Origin: Neorhizobium galegae
GTDB lineage: Bacteria; Pseudomonadota; Alphaproteobacteria; Rhizobiales; Rhizobiaceae
Length of the DNA: 64,000 nt
Direction of reading: 5' to 3'
NCBI RefSeq assembly: GCF_021391675.1
Contig: NZ_CP090095.1
Span: 2,175,501-2,239,500 of the forward strand
Made by a program: the position numbers and the translations under genes. The notes under the pieces were generated by a model, which did not search any database, was not told the DNA's origin, and saw only the letters and a list, made by a program, of their open reading frames with translations. Position 1 is the first letter of the stretch, and each line of letters opens with the position of its first letter. Shown piece after piece: positions 49,799 to 58,690 of the stretch.

Positions 49799-50812
49799 TC
49801 AGCCGCGGCGGCGACGTCTTTCCCGGCCAGAATCTCCGCCCGATTCACTGGCTGTCTTATTGCGCAGCGGGCCGATCTTGTCGACGATTTCCTCGATCGT
49901 CGGTCGCGGTCGAGGGGTATAATCGTCAAGTGCGGCGCGCATGGCGGCCAGATGTTCGCAGGACGTGCCGCAGCATCCGCCGATGATCCTTGCGCCGGCA
50001 TCCCGGGCGAGCCTTGCATATTCGGCCATCAGCGGCGGCGTGCCCGAATAAAAGATCTCGGAGCCGCGAAATTCCGGAATGCCGCAATTGCCCTTGACGA
50101 TGGTGACGGCGTCAGGATCGGCGGCGGTGATGTCGAGCAGGCTCGACAGGATATCGGAGGCGCCGACACCGCAATTGGCGCCGGCGGCGACCGGGCCTTC
50201 GCCGACATCCTTCGCCACGCCGTGGATCTGCTTGGGATCGAGGCCCATCATCGTCCTGCCGGCCGTGTCGAAAGAGCCGGTATAGGTATAGGGCAACCCG
50301 GCCCTGACGGCAGCTTCGGCCGCCGCGCGGATTTCTTCCGGCGCGGACATGGTCTCGATCCAGGCGATATCGGCGCCGCCGGCCTTCAGGCCCTCGATCT
50401 GTTCCGCGAAGGCGGCGACCGCATCCTCATAGGTCAGGGCTCCGAGCGGAACGAACAATTCGCCGGTCGGTCCGACTGAACCCGCGACGATCACCTTGCG
50501 GTCCGCTCCGTCTGCCACCTTACGGGCAATCTCGGCGGCAAGCCGGTTGAGTTCGTGCACTCGGCCTTCTGCCTTGTGCAGCTTCAGCCGTTGGCGCGTG
50601 CCGCCGAAGGAATTGGTCAGGATGATGTCGGCGCCCGCATCGACGAAATCCTGATGCAGCTTCTCGATCTTTTCAGGCGCGGCCTCGTTCCACAGTTCCG
50701 GCGCTTCGCCGGCCTCGAGGCCCATGGCGAAGAGATTGGTGCCGGTCGCGCCGTCGGCCAGCAGCACGCCCTTTTCGGCCAGAAGTTCGGTCAGTGCGTT
50801 GGCGGTCGGCAT
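49799..50812 (-). CDS. bmt: betaine-homocysteine S-methyltransferase
   Basis: 337 aa TIM-barrel homocysteine methyltransferase. It transfers a methyl group from glycine betaine to homocysteine, giving dimethylglycine and methionine. The Zn ligands are Cys214 (GANCGVG) and Cys280-Cys281 (GGCCGTSC). LADGATGTNLF and DIILTNSFGG are family motifs. A gene of this kind (bmt) is known in Sinorhizobium meliloti as the first step of betaine catabolism. The C-terminus adds a basic tail SGRERRRRRG. GGAG precedes ATG 50812, and a perfect 26-base palindrome lies 25 bp upstream. Confidence 0.9.
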   Translation of the reverse strand: MPTANALTELLAEKGVLLADGATGTNLFAMGLEAGEAPELWNEAAPEKIEKLHQDFVDAGADIILTNSFGGTRQRLKLHKAEGRVHELNRLAAEIARKVADGADRKVIVAGSVGPTGELFVPLGALTYEDAVAAFAEQIEGLKAGGADIAWIETMSAPEEIRAAAEAAVRAGLPYTYTGSFDTAGRTMMGLDPKQIHGVAKDVGEGPVAAGANCGVGASDILSSLLDITAADPDAVTIVKGNCGIPEFRGSEIFYSGTPPLMAEYARLARDAGARIIGGCCGTSCEHLAAMRAALDDYTPRPRPTIEEIVDKIGPLRNKTASESGGDSGRERRRRRG

Positions 50813-50836
50813 GGCGGCGCTCCTTGCAATGGATGC

Positions 50837-50862
50837 ATCATATAAAGAAACCTTTATATGAT
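50837..50862. promoter_or_regulatory. perfect palindromic operator candidate upstream of bmt
   Basis: ATCATATAAAG (50837-50847), AAAC, CTTTATATGAT (50852-50862): 11-bp arms without mismatch, AT-rich in a GC-rich region, 25 bp before the bmt start. Length, symmetry and place suit a repressor of the ArsR or a similar dimeric type. It may serve the methionine cycle or betaine use. Confidence 0.7.
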
Positions 50863-50930
50863 TGCAACTCGCAGCCGCGTGCCTCTTCGCGACGCCGGCG
50901 GCTTCAGCAGCGCCGGTTCAAACAATCACT

Positions 50931-51926
50931 TCAGAGCGATGCCTTGATCTTGTCAGCGACATCAGGAGCGACCCACTTGGTCCAGATATCCGGACTGCTT
51001 TCCAGAAAATATTTGGCGGCAGCTTCGTTGGTGCTCTTGTTCGCTTCCTGCCAGGCGAGCACGCTGTTGACCGTCGTATTGGTCCACTTGCGCCTCTTGA
51101 TATAGTCCATCGCCACCTCCGCCTTCTGAGCGAATTGTTTGGTGACCAGCGTGAAGGCCTGAGACGTCGGATAGGAGTTGACCTTCGGGTTCGGGCAGTT
51201 CGGCACGGCGGTGCAGGCGTCCCAATCGGCCTTGTCGTGCGGGACGTTGAAGGAGAGCTTCACCATCTCGTATTTGCCGAGGAAAGCCGTCGGAGCCCAG
51301 TAGTAGCCGAGCCAGCCGGTCTTTTTCTCGAAGGCGTTGGTGATCGAACCGTCAAGACCGGCGGCAGTGCCGGTATCGATCAGCTCGAACTTCTTTTCCT
51401 CGGCGCCTAGCGCCCTGAAAAGGTTGGCACTCGAAACCTGGCAGCTCCAACCGGACGGGCAGTTATAGACGGCACCCCTTCCGGGTTTCTGCGGCGCCGG
51501 GAAAAGATCCGGATGGGTCAATGCCTGCTGCACGGTCTTGATATCGGGATGGGCGTCGGCCAGGAATTTCGGGATCCACCAGCCTTCGACGGCCCCGTCG
51601 GAGAGGATCTCCGCGCCGACGATCATGCGGCCGTCGGCAACGGCCTTGTCGAGTGTGGTGCGCACAGAGTTGATCCAGAACTCCGGCGCGAGATCCGGCT
51701 GGCCTCTTTCGTTCATGGAAGTGAAGGTCGGAAGCGTGTCGCCCGGGACGAGCTGGACCGTGCAGCCGAAACCTTGTTCGAGGATGATCTTGTCGAGATT
51801 GGCCGCAATGCCGGCCGAAGCCCAGTTCATTTCGGCGATAGAGACCGTACCGCAATCCGCCGAGGCTGACCCTGCGAAAGCATAGAGACCGGCAGCAAAG
51901 ACCGTGGAAGCGAGGATTTTTTTCAT
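50931..51926 (-). CDS. ABC transporter substrate-binding protein, quaternary-amine type (OpuAC-like)
   Basis: 331 aa periplasmic protein with a signal peptide of about 23 residues (cleavage after SASA). The OpuAC/ProX fold is suggested by MNWASAGIAANLDKIILEQG, PEFWINSV, GWWIPKFLADAH, the Trp-rich GWLGYYWAPTAFLG, and WQEANKSTNEAAAKYF; aromatic residues of this kind form the box that binds glycine betaine, choline or proline betaine. No ATPase or permease gene is adjacent, so it is an orphan that must use a transporter elsewhere. It lies 119 bp upstream of bmt on the same strand. Four Cys in pairs may form disulfides. Confidence 0.87.
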   Translation of the reverse strand: MKKILASTVFAAGLYAFAGSASADCGTVSIAEMNWASAGIAANLDKIILEQGFGCTVQLVPGDTLPTFTSMNERGQPDLAPEFWINSVRTTLDKAVADGRMIVGAEILSDGAVEGWWIPKFLADAHPDIKTVQQALTHPDLFPAPQKPGRGAVYNCPSGWSCQVSSANLFRALGAEEKKFELIDTGTAAGLDGSITNAFEKKTGWLGYYWAPTAFLGKYEMVKLSFNVPHDKADWDACTAVPNCPNPKVNSYPTSQAFTLVTKQFAQKAEVAMDYIKRRKWTNTTVNSVLAWQEANKSTNEAAAKYFLESSPDIWTKWVAPDVADKIKASL

Positions 51927-52734
51927 TCAGGGACCTCCCGGTCTTTCCTTTCACTGTTCACTTCAATCGAGCGCGAGGTGTGCACACTGTTGGATTCAGT
52001 CTGAGCAGGCCGGAGAGAGTATAGGTCACGTTCGCATCTGCGACAGCTTTCCACGGATACTGTGCACTTATTATGTCAGTTCAAATCACGGTACGTCTTC
52101 CTCCTCAGAAATCAACATGCACACACCCGCGCAATCTGCGCCGGTCGTCGACTTCAGCCCTTGAGATCGTCACTCGCGACGAGGAAAACACTCACTGAGT
52201 GCGAAGCAGTGTCGTGTCAGGCTGGGCCTTTTCCGCCAGCCGCCGCCATTCACTCTGCCATTCCATCGGAAAGAACAGAAAAAATGAGAAAAGCGCGCAG
52301 CTTACGGAGTTCACTAACCATCCGGTAAGAATGTGGCGCTATTGCTTTTCGTGCGGGCGGTTAGCTCGCGCTTGGCGCCGGATCAGGTAGTGCGTACCGG
52401 TCGCCCTTGCCGTCCGATGGCAGGCCCTGTTTTGTTGGCCCGCGGACACTTCATCTTCCGATCGTTGTCAAATTCGCGATTGTCAAATACGGGGCCGCGG
52501 CCTCATTTGCCAAATGCGCGGATTTGTGGCCGAAATCGGCTGGCCGGACCCGGCCAGCCGTGGCTGCCTGCGGGCGATGAAACCGAGCAACGGCAAGCGG
52601 GTGTTGGTTGACACTACGCGTAGATAGCTGCACCATTTGACCGTAATGCGAATCCAGAGACATCATCACCAACAGGGCCGGACGCCTCCTGTCTACGAAT
52701 CGTCCGGTCCCCTCTGGTTCAGGCCATTTTCTCC
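51927..52734. other. 808-bp stretch without a recognised gene
   Basis: No credible coding region on either strand; the short open frames here are low complexity. It holds the promoter of the binding-protein gene. Also visible are direct repeats TTGTCAAAT (52465-52473 and 52480-52488, period 15), palindrome CATTTG-C-CAAATG (52504-52516), and a strong hairpin with 10-bp arms (52538-52547 and 52550-52559) without T-run. No cobalamin riboswitch was found upstream of cobU. A non-coding RNA is possible. Confidence 0.5.
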
Positions 52735-53256
52735 ATGACATGCAACGGTCACGTCACCCTTGTCCTCGGCGGCGCCCGCTCGGGCAAATCCGGGTTTTCG
52801 GAAAGGCTTGCCAAGGAGAGCGGCCTGGAACGGCACTACGTTGCCACCGGTCGTGCCTATGACGACGAGATGCGCTCGCGCATCGCCCGGCATCGTGTCG
52901 ATCGCGGAGACGGCTGGACCACGCACGAAGTGCCGCTCGACCTGGTCGAGCAACTGACCGAAATCGATGCGCCGGGGAGGGTCATCCTTGTCGATTGCCT
53001 GACGCTCTGGCTCACCAACCTGATGATGGACGAGCGCGATATCGGCACTGCCGCCACCGCACTCGTGCATCGGTTCGAAAGCCTCTCGGCGAAACTGATC
53101 GTCGTCTCCAACGAGGTCGGCCTTGGCATCGTGCCGGACAACAAAATGGCGCGGGAGTTCAGAGACCATGCCGGAAGGCTGCATCAGCGGATCGCGGCAT
53201 CTGCCGACGAGGTCTTCTTCATCGCCGCCGGTCTGCCGCTCAGGATGAAGGGCTAG
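52735..53256 (+). CDS. cobU: adenosylcobinamide kinase/adenosylcobinamide-phosphate guanylyltransferase
   Basis: 173 aa, CobU/CobP family, bifunctional enzyme of cobalamin assembly (nucleotide loop). P-loop [12 protein letters not shown] at residues 12-23, catalytic region [10 protein letters not shown] with [20 protein letters not shown], and [12 protein letters not shown] are diagnostic. ATG 52735. It is convergent with the TSUP gene with a 4-base overlap. Cobalamin supply fits the corrinoid-dependent methyltransferase system upstream, though the other cob genes are not here. Weak ribosome site. Confidence 0.93.
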   Translation: MTCNGHVTLVLGGARSGKSGFSERLAKESGLERHYVATGRAYDDEMRSRIARHRVDRGDGWTTHEVPLDLVEQLTEIDAPGRVILVDCLTLWLTNLMMDERDIGTAATALVHRFESLSAKLIVVSNEVGLGIVPDNKMAREFRDHAGRLHQRIAASADEVFFIAAGLPLRMKG

Positions 53257-54038
53257 AAGCCGAGCCAGACGCGGACGGGATGGGTTGGATCGGCGAGCAG
53301 CTTCAGGGCGAGTGCCAGACAGGAGATGACGAGCAGCGGCTTGATCAGCTTCGCGCCGTTCTTCATGGCCAGCCGTGAGCCCACCTGGGCGCCGAGGAAC
53401 TGGCCGACGCCCATGATCAGGCCAATCTTCCAAAGTACGGACCCGGTTGCCGCAAAGACCAGGAACGAGCCGAAATTCGAGCCGAGATTGATGAGTTTGG
53501 TATGGGCGGTCGCCTTCAGCATGCCAAAGCCCGCGAGCAGCACGAAACCCAGCATGTAGAACGAGCCTGCGCCAGGTCCGAATATGCCGTCATACAGGCC
53601 GATCAACGGGACGATCGTCACCCCGAACACCAACGGCGTCACCCGGCGGTGGCTGTCGATATCGTTGAGATTGGGCTTGATGGCGAAGAACAGCGCGATG
53701 GCGATCAGCAGGAAGGGGATTGCCGCGGCAAGCCAGCCTGCCGGCACCAGCGACGCGAGCGTGGCGCCGACGGCCCCGCCGACCAGCGACATCGCCGCCA
53801 TCGGCAACTGGCTTTTCAAGTTCACATGGCCACGGCGCGCATAGGCGATCGTCGCGGATGCCGATCCGAACTGCGACTGCAGCTTGTTCGTCGCAAGCGA
53901 TTCGAGCGGCGGGATGCCGGCAATCAGCATGACCGGGATGGTGATGAGCCCGCCACCGCCGGCGATCGAATCGACAAAACCGGCAAAAATCGCGGCGAGA
54001 AACAGCAGGAAGAGGAATTGGAATGCGAGGTCGGTCAA
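53253..54038 (-). CDS. TSUP family transporter (TauE/SafE)
   Basis: 261 aa with about eight hydrophobic segments. [21 protein letters not shown] is the family start, [22 protein letters not shown] and [21 protein letters not shown] follow. Length equals YfcA of E. coli. The start TTG 54038 (MTDLAFQF) is chosen; the frame is open to 54485 but without membrane character, and no clear ribosome site was seen. TSUP proteins move sulfonates or other small anions. Substrate unknown. Confidence 0.85.
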   Translation of the reverse strand: MTDLAFQFLFLLFLAAIFAGFVDSIAGGGGLITIPVMLIAGIPPLESLATNKLQSQFGSASATIAYARRGHVNLKSQLPMAAMSLVGGAVGATLASLVPAGWLAAAIPFLLIAIALFFAIKPNLNDIDSHRRVTPLVFGVTIVPLIGLYDGIFGPGAGSFYMLGFVLLAGFGMLKATAHTKLINLGSNFGSFLVFAATGSVLWKIGLIMGVGQFLGAQVGSRLAMKNGAKLIKPLLVISCLALALKLLADPTHPVRVWLGF

Positions 54039-54216
54039 GGGGAGGAGACTCTGTAAGCGGAAGCGCACCCGGACGGGTGCGGCGTGCTTCTCGCATCGAA
54101 CAGTGAGGACTGCAACCGCTTCCGGCAGGACCCCAGCCATGTCGCTTCCGGGATTGCGCATCATCGGTTTGGCGTTATTGTGCGCGGCTTTCGAAGAGCC
54201 GAACGAGGAAAAGCTT

Positions 54217-55188
54217 ATGCACAAGGTCATTTTCGATACGGACCCCGGCGTTGACGACGCGATGGCGCTGCTCTTTCTGCATCGGCACCCGGAAATCGAT
54301 CTTCTCGGCGTGACGACCGTTTTCGGCAATGTTTCGCTCGATCTCACCACCCGCAATGCGCAGTTCCTGCATCGGGAATGGGGAATTTCAGCCCCCATCG
54401 CCAAAGGCGCCGACAGAACGATCGATCCGCTGCGCAGCGACGATCGCGCCGCTTCCGTCGTGCACGGTCTAGACGGTCTCGGCAATATCGGCCTGCCTGA
54501 GACGATCGATTGGCCGCTCGATCCGCGTCCCGCCTACCAGTTCATCATCGATACCGTCCGCGACAATCCGGGCGAAGTGACGCTGATCGCCGTCGGCCGC
54601 ATGACCAATCTGGCGCTGGCGCTGCAGGCCGATCCGGATTTCGCCGGTCTAGTCAAGGAAGTCGTCGTCATGGGCGGCGCCTTCGATGTGAACGGCAACG
54701 TCACGCCGGCAGCGGAAGCCAACATCCATGGCGACCCGGAAGCCGCCGACATCATCTTCACCACGCCCTGGAAGGTCACCATCGTCGGGCTCGACGTGAC
54801 GCTGAAGACGATCATGACGGGGGAGTATCTTGCCGACATGGCCAAGTCGGGCGAAAAATCGGTGCAATTGCTCTCCGACCTGTCGCAATATTACATCGAG
54901 TTCTACAAGAGCCGGGTCGGCATCGCCGGCATGGCGGTACATGACAGCACGGCCTGCGTCTATCTGGTGCGGCCGGACCTCTTCATTTTGCGCAGCGGCG
55001 CGGTGCGGGTCGTCTGCGGCGGCATCGCCGACGGCGAAACGATCCAGGCCCCCGACAGCGGCCGCAAATTCGTCGGCACGGCCTGGGACGGCCAGCCGAG
55101 CCAGTGGGTGTGCACCGACGTCCGATCGGGCGAGGTTCTGGAGGTGATCCGGGCTGCGCTGGTCGAGAGCCGGGCCTCCGGCGCCTAG
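54217..55188 (+). CDS. inosine-uridine preferring nucleoside hydrolase
   Basis: 323 aa, IUNH family, cytoplasmic ribohydrolase that splits ribonucleosides into base and ribose. The Ca2+-binding DTDPGVDDAMAL is at residues 7-18, VVMGGAF and the NIHGDPEAAD segment are also in place, and the C-terminal VHDSTA holds the His/Asp pair. ATG 54217 is preceded by GAGGAAAA. No permease is adjacent. It is divergent from the TSUP gene; the acpXL operon follows on the same strand after its own promoter. Confidence 0.93.
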   Translation: MHKVIFDTDPGVDDAMALLFLHRHPEIDLLGVTTVFGNVSLDLTTRNAQFLHREWGISAPIAKGADRTIDPLRSDDRAASVVHGLDGLGNIGLPETIDWPLDPRPAYQFIIDTVRDNPGEVTLIAVGRMTNLALALQADPDFAGLVKEVVVMGGAFDVNGNVTPAAEANIHGDPEAADIIFTTPWKVTIVGLDVTLKTIMTGEYLADMAKSGEKSVQLLSDLSQYYIEFYKSRVGIAGMAVHDSTACVYLVRPDLFILRSGAVRVVCGGIADGETIQAPDSGRKFVGTAWDGQPSQWVCTDVRSGEVLEVIRAALVESRASGA

Positions 55189-55246
55189 GCGATTGCTGTT
55201 TAGGCAACAGTTCCGGTGCAAATTTTCACGTGGGAACACGAAGCCA

Positions 55247-55275
55247 TTGGCATTTGTGATCGATTTCCCTATGTG
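55247..55275 (+). promoter_or_regulatory. candidate promoter of the acpXL operon
   Basis: TTGGCA (55247-55252) and TATGTG (55270-55275), 17 bases apart, about 37 bases before the acpXL start. The elements are moderately close to rhizobial sigma-70 promoters. Matched by eye. Confidence 0.4.
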
Positions 55276-55311
55276 GAACCTTGATTTTGATATTCTGCGA
55301 AGGACATGGGC

Positions 55312-55590
55312 GTGACAGCTACATTCGATAAAGTTGCCGACATCATTGCTGAGACCAGCGAAATCGATCGCGAGACCATCACGCCGGAAAGCCACACGAT
55401 CGATGACCTGGGCATCGATAGCCTGGACTTCCTGGATATCGTGTTCGCCATCGACAAGGAATTCGGGATCAAGATTCCGCTGGAACAGTGGACCCAGGAA
55501 GTCAACGAAGGCAAGGTTTCGACCGAAGAGTACTTCGTGCTGAAGAACCTGTGTGCCAAGATCGACGAGCTGAAGGCGGCCAAGGGCTGA
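55312..55590 (+). CDS. acpXL: acyl carrier protein AcpXL
   Basis: 92 aa from GTG 55312 (AAGGA 7 bases upstream); an ATG at 55306 is possible but only one base from the same ribosome site. The 4'-phosphopantetheine site is Ser37 in [10 protein letters not shown]. The sequence [17 protein letters not shown] and the C-terminal [16 protein letters not shown] are those of rhizobial AcpXL, the special carrier on which 27-hydroxyoctacosanoate is built for lipid A. First gene of the six-gene cluster to lpxXL. Confidence 0.97.
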   Translation: MTATFDKVADIIAETSEIDRETITPESHTIDDLGIDSLDFLDIVFAIDKEFGIKIPLEQWTQEVNEGKVSTEEYFVLKNLCAKIDELKAAKG

Positions 55591-55621
55591 TCGTCACTGA
55601 TCATCCCGGGCCGGCAAACTC

Positions 55622-56095
55622 ATGCTGCTCGAATATTTCCAGATGATCGACCGCGTCGAAGCGGTCGATCTTGGGGCCAAAGTGTTGAAGGCGCGGTCTG
55701 TCGTGCCGTCTAAAAGCCCTGTCTTCGAAGGCCATTTTCCCGGAATGCCGCTGGTACCGGGTGTGCTCCTGATCGAGACCATGGCCCAGGCCTCCGGTTT
55801 CCTGGTGCTCGCCGCCACCGATTTCGCCGCCATGCCGTTCCTGATGTCGGTCGACGGCGCCAAGATGCGCGCCTTTGTGGAACCCGACGCGGTTCTCGAC
55901 ATCGAGGCGTTTCTGGAGCATGAGGGGTCCGGTTACGCGGTGACCAAGGCTAAGATCACGTGTAACGGCAAGAAGGTCTGCGACGCACAGCTCAAACTGC
56001 GTACCATGCCGTTCAGCGAAATCCCGCTGGCGCCGGTCATCCGCAAGCGTGCGGAAGAGGTCGGCCTGATGGATGCGATTGCCGCAAGCGCATAA
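55622..56095 (+). CDS. fabZXL: 3-hydroxyacyl-ACP dehydratase FabZXL
   Basis: 157 aa hot-dog fold dehydratase. The helix motif EGHFPGMPLVPGVLLIETMA has the catalytic His and Glu of FabZ. It removes water from the 3-hydroxyacyl-AcpXL intermediate in each round of very-long-chain elongation. It begins 31 bp after acpXL; ATG 55622. The cytosolic system would pass products between AcpXL and the two ketosynthases encoded next. Confidence 0.93.
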   Translation: MLLEYFQMIDRVEAVDLGAKVLKARSVVPSKSPVFEGHFPGMPLVPGVLLIETMAQASGFLVLAATDFAAMPFLMSVDGAKMRAFVEPDAVLDIEAFLEHEGSGYAVTKAKITCNGKKVCDAQLKLRTMPFSEIPLAPVIRKRAEEVGLMDAIAASA

Positions 56096-56134
56096 AAGCC
56101 CGCCCGTTCAGTCCGGTGGGTCAAAGAGGACATT

Positions 56135-57334
56135 ATGAAGTCTGACAATGATGTCGTGATCACTGGTATCGGGATCGTCACCAGCCAGGGCGTGGGCAAG
56201 GAGCCGCATATCGCGCTCCTGTCGTCGCCAGAAACCGGTGCCCCGAAAGTCGAGATCGATCGTTTCGCGCCGTATCCGGTGCATCCGATGCCCGAGATCG
56301 ACTGGTCGGCGCAGATCGCCAAGCGTGGTGACCAGCGCCAGATGGAGAACTGGCAGCGGCTCGGCGTATTTTCCGCAGGCCTTGCGCTCGACGACGCGGG
56401 CCTGAAGACGGATGCGGACGCCTGCGCTTCCATGGACATGATCGTGGCCGCCGGCGGCGGCGAGCGCGACATCAAGGTCGATTCGCTGATCGTCGACGAA
56501 GCACTGAAGCGCAACGACCGCGAAATGCTGCTCAACGAGAAGTTGACGACCGAGCTTCGCCCGACGCTGTTTCTGGCACAGCTTTCCAATCTGGTCGCCG
56601 GCAATATCTCGATCGTCCACAAGGTCACCGGTTCGTCACGCACCTTCATGGGCGAAGAGGCGGCCGGCATTTCCGCCGTCGAGACCGCCTTCCATCGCAT
56701 CAAGGCCGGCCAATCCACCCACTGCCTGGTCGGCGGCGCATTCATCGCCGAACGCGCCGACATCATCCTTCTTGTCGAGGGTATTCGTGCGCATGCGACG
56801 GGCGGCTGGCATCCGCTCTGGTCGCGTTCGCCCGATAATGGCGGCGGCATGATCATGGGCACGGTCGGCGCCTTCCTGGTGCTCGAATCGCGCGCCCATG
56901 CGCAAGCCCGCGGCGCCCATATCTACGCCGTCATCGACGCGATCGAAGGTGATCGCGGCAATCGTGACGAGGGCCGCCTCGAAAAGCGCCTCACCCGTCT
57001 CGCCGGTCATGCGTCGGGCATTTCCAAGGCCGATACGATCGTGTTTTCGGGCGCGAGCGGCGTCGTCGATCTCGCGACGCGGGAGAAAGCGCTGCTGGAG
57101 ACCGAATTCCCCGGCGCTGCGATCCGCGGATTTGGCGGCGTCACTGGCCACGGCATGGAAGCGCAGTTCCCCTTGGGTCTGGCGCTTGCGGCATTGGCCT
57201 TGGATGGCGCGGCTACAGTACCCACATTCGATGCCCAGAACGAAAAGCCGATGGCGGCGCCCGCAAAGCATGCGGTGGTGACGACCGTCGGTTATACGCG
57301 CGGCGAGGGCCTTGCAGTCCTCTCGGCCGCGTAA
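56135..57334 (+). CDS. fabF2XL: beta-ketoacyl synthase-like protein FabF2XL, active-site Cys absent
   Basis: 399 aa thiolase-fold ketosynthase. In the active-site region, where KAS II has TACASG, this protein reads GEEAAG with Glu175 at the Cys position. The first catalytic His of HGTxT is also lost (SGASGVVD), while the second is kept (GHGMEA). These changes recall the chain-length factor (KS-beta) of polyketide synthases, which has Gln at this place. It is followed 10 bp later by FabF1XL, which has all catalytic residues. A FabF1XL-FabF2XL heterodimer that sets the C28 length is a reasonable inference. The AAAGAGGACATT before the ATG serves as ribosome site. Confidence 0.9.
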   Translation: MKSDNDVVITGIGIVTSQGVGKEPHIALLSSPETGAPKVEIDRFAPYPVHPMPEIDWSAQIAKRGDQRQMENWQRLGVFSAGLALDDAGLKTDADACASMDMIVAAGGGERDIKVDSLIVDEALKRNDREMLLNEKLTTELRPTLFLAQLSNLVAGNISIVHKVTGSSRTFMGEEAAGISAVETAFHRIKAGQSTHCLVGGAFIAERADIILLVEGIRAHATGGWHPLWSRSPDNGGGMIMGTVGAFLVLESRAHAQARGAHIYAVIDAIEGDRGNRDEGRLEKRLTRLAGHASGISKADTIVFSGASGVVDLATREKALLETEFPGAAIRGFGGVTGHGMEAQFPLGLALAALALDGAATVPTFDAQNEKPMAAPAKHAVVTTVGYTRGEGLAVLSAA

Positions 57335-57344
57335 AGGAGCTATG

Positions 57345-58631
57345 ATGAGCGACAACCGCTTCAAGGATCATCTCGGCCGCCCGATCATCGCGATCACCGG
57401 CATGGGCGTCATCACCTCGCTTGGCCAGGGCCTCGCCGACAACTGGGCGGCGCTGACCTCCGGCACCTCGGGCATCCACAAGGTGACCCGCTTTCCGACC
57501 GAGGGCCTGTCCACCCGGATCAGCGGCACGGTGGATTTCATCGCCGTTCCGGCCGAAAATTCCGTCGAACGTTCCTTCGCCTTTGCCCGCGAGACCACCA
57601 CCGAGGCGCTCGCCCAGTCTGGCCTTTCCGGCGATTTCGACGGGCCGCTCTTTCTTGCAGCACCGCCGGTCGAGCCGGAATGGAGCGACCGTTTCGCGCT
57701 TGCCGATCGCGCCCCGCCGTCGAAGGCCGAGGGCGACGCCTATGACCGTTTCCTCGCCGCCATGCGCGAACGTCCGGACCCGGTCTTCCTCGAAGCCGTC
57801 CAGTTCGGCTCGATCTCCGAACGCCTTGCCGACAAGTTCGGCACCCGCGGACTGCCCGTGACCCTCTCGACGGCCTGCGCCTCAGGCGTCACGGCCATCC
57901 AGCTTGGCGTCGAAGCGATCCGCCAGGGCCGCACCGAGCGCTCGCTGGTGGTTGCGACTGACGGTTCGGTCAGCGCCGAGGCGCTGATCCGCTTCTCGCT
58001 CCTTTCCGCACTCTCCACCCAGAACGACCCGCCGGAAAAGGCGTCAAAGCCCTTCAGCAAGGATCGCGACGGGTTCGTCATCGCCGAAGGTGCCGCGACG
58101 CTGGTGCTCGAATCGCTCGAATCGGCAATCGCCCGCGGTGCGAAGGTGCTCGGCATCATGAAGGGCTGCGGCGAAAAGGCCGACCATTTCCACCGCACCC
58201 GGTCCTCGCCTGACGGTGGCCCGGCGATTGCGACGATCCGCGCGGCACTGGCAGACGCCGGCATGGATGAGAGCCGAATCGGCTATATCAATGCGCACGG
58301 CACCTCGACGCCGGAAAACGACAAGATGGAATATGGCGCGATGCTCGCCGTCTTCGGCGACCGGCTGAAGGAAATCCCGGTTTCCTCCAACAAGTCGATG
58401 ATCGGCCACACGCTCACCGCCGCCGGCGCTGTCGAAGCCGTCTTCTCGATCCAGACGATGCTGACCGGAACCCTGCCGCCGACCATCAACTATACCAACC
58501 CCGATCCGACGATCGTGCTCGACGTCGTGCCGAACAAAAAGCGGGACGGGCAGCCGACGGCGGTCCTTTCCAACTCATTCGGCTTCGGCGGACAGAACGC
58601 CAGCCTTGTCATGGCGCTGGAACCGGCTTAG
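57345..58631 (+). CDS. fabF1XL: beta-ketoacyl-ACP synthase FabF1XL
   Basis: 428 aa KAS II type condensing enzyme. Catalytic Cys178 (LSTACASG), His in AHGTSTPENDKME and His in GHTLTAAGAVE are all present, with the C-terminal GFGGQNAS. Start ATG 57345 has GGAG 5 bases upstream; the ATG at 57342 is only 2 bases away. It extends the acyl chain on AcpXL by two carbons per cycle, with FabF2XL probably as its partner. Confidence 0.95.
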   Translation: MSDNRFKDHLGRPIIAITGMGVITSLGQGLADNWAALTSGTSGIHKVTRFPTEGLSTRISGTVDFIAVPAENSVERSFAFARETTTEALAQSGLSGDFDGPLFLAAPPVEPEWSDRFALADRAPPSKAEGDAYDRFLAAMRERPDPVFLEAVQFGSISERLADKFGTRGLPVTLSTACASGVTAIQLGVEAIRQGRTERSLVVATDGSVSAEALIRFSLLSALSTQNDPPEKASKPFSKDRDGFVIAEGAATLVLESLESAIARGAKVLGIMKGCGEKADHFHRTRSSPDGGPAIATIRAALADAGMDESRIGYINAHGTSTPENDKMEYGAMLAVFGDRLKEIPVSSNKSMIGHTLTAAGAVEAVFSIQTMLTGTLPPTINYTNPDPTIVLDVVPNKKRDGQPTAVLSNSFGFGGQNASLVMALEPA

Positions 58632-58690
58632 AGACCGTCGCCAATCACGTTTGACGAATTGGGACGCCTCCGGGCGAAGGAAGACCTATT

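Noticed and set aside
52330..52734. Cobalamin riboswitch before cobU
   Set aside because: No B12 box or the surrounding conserved helices could be seen on either strand, although the position would suit one.
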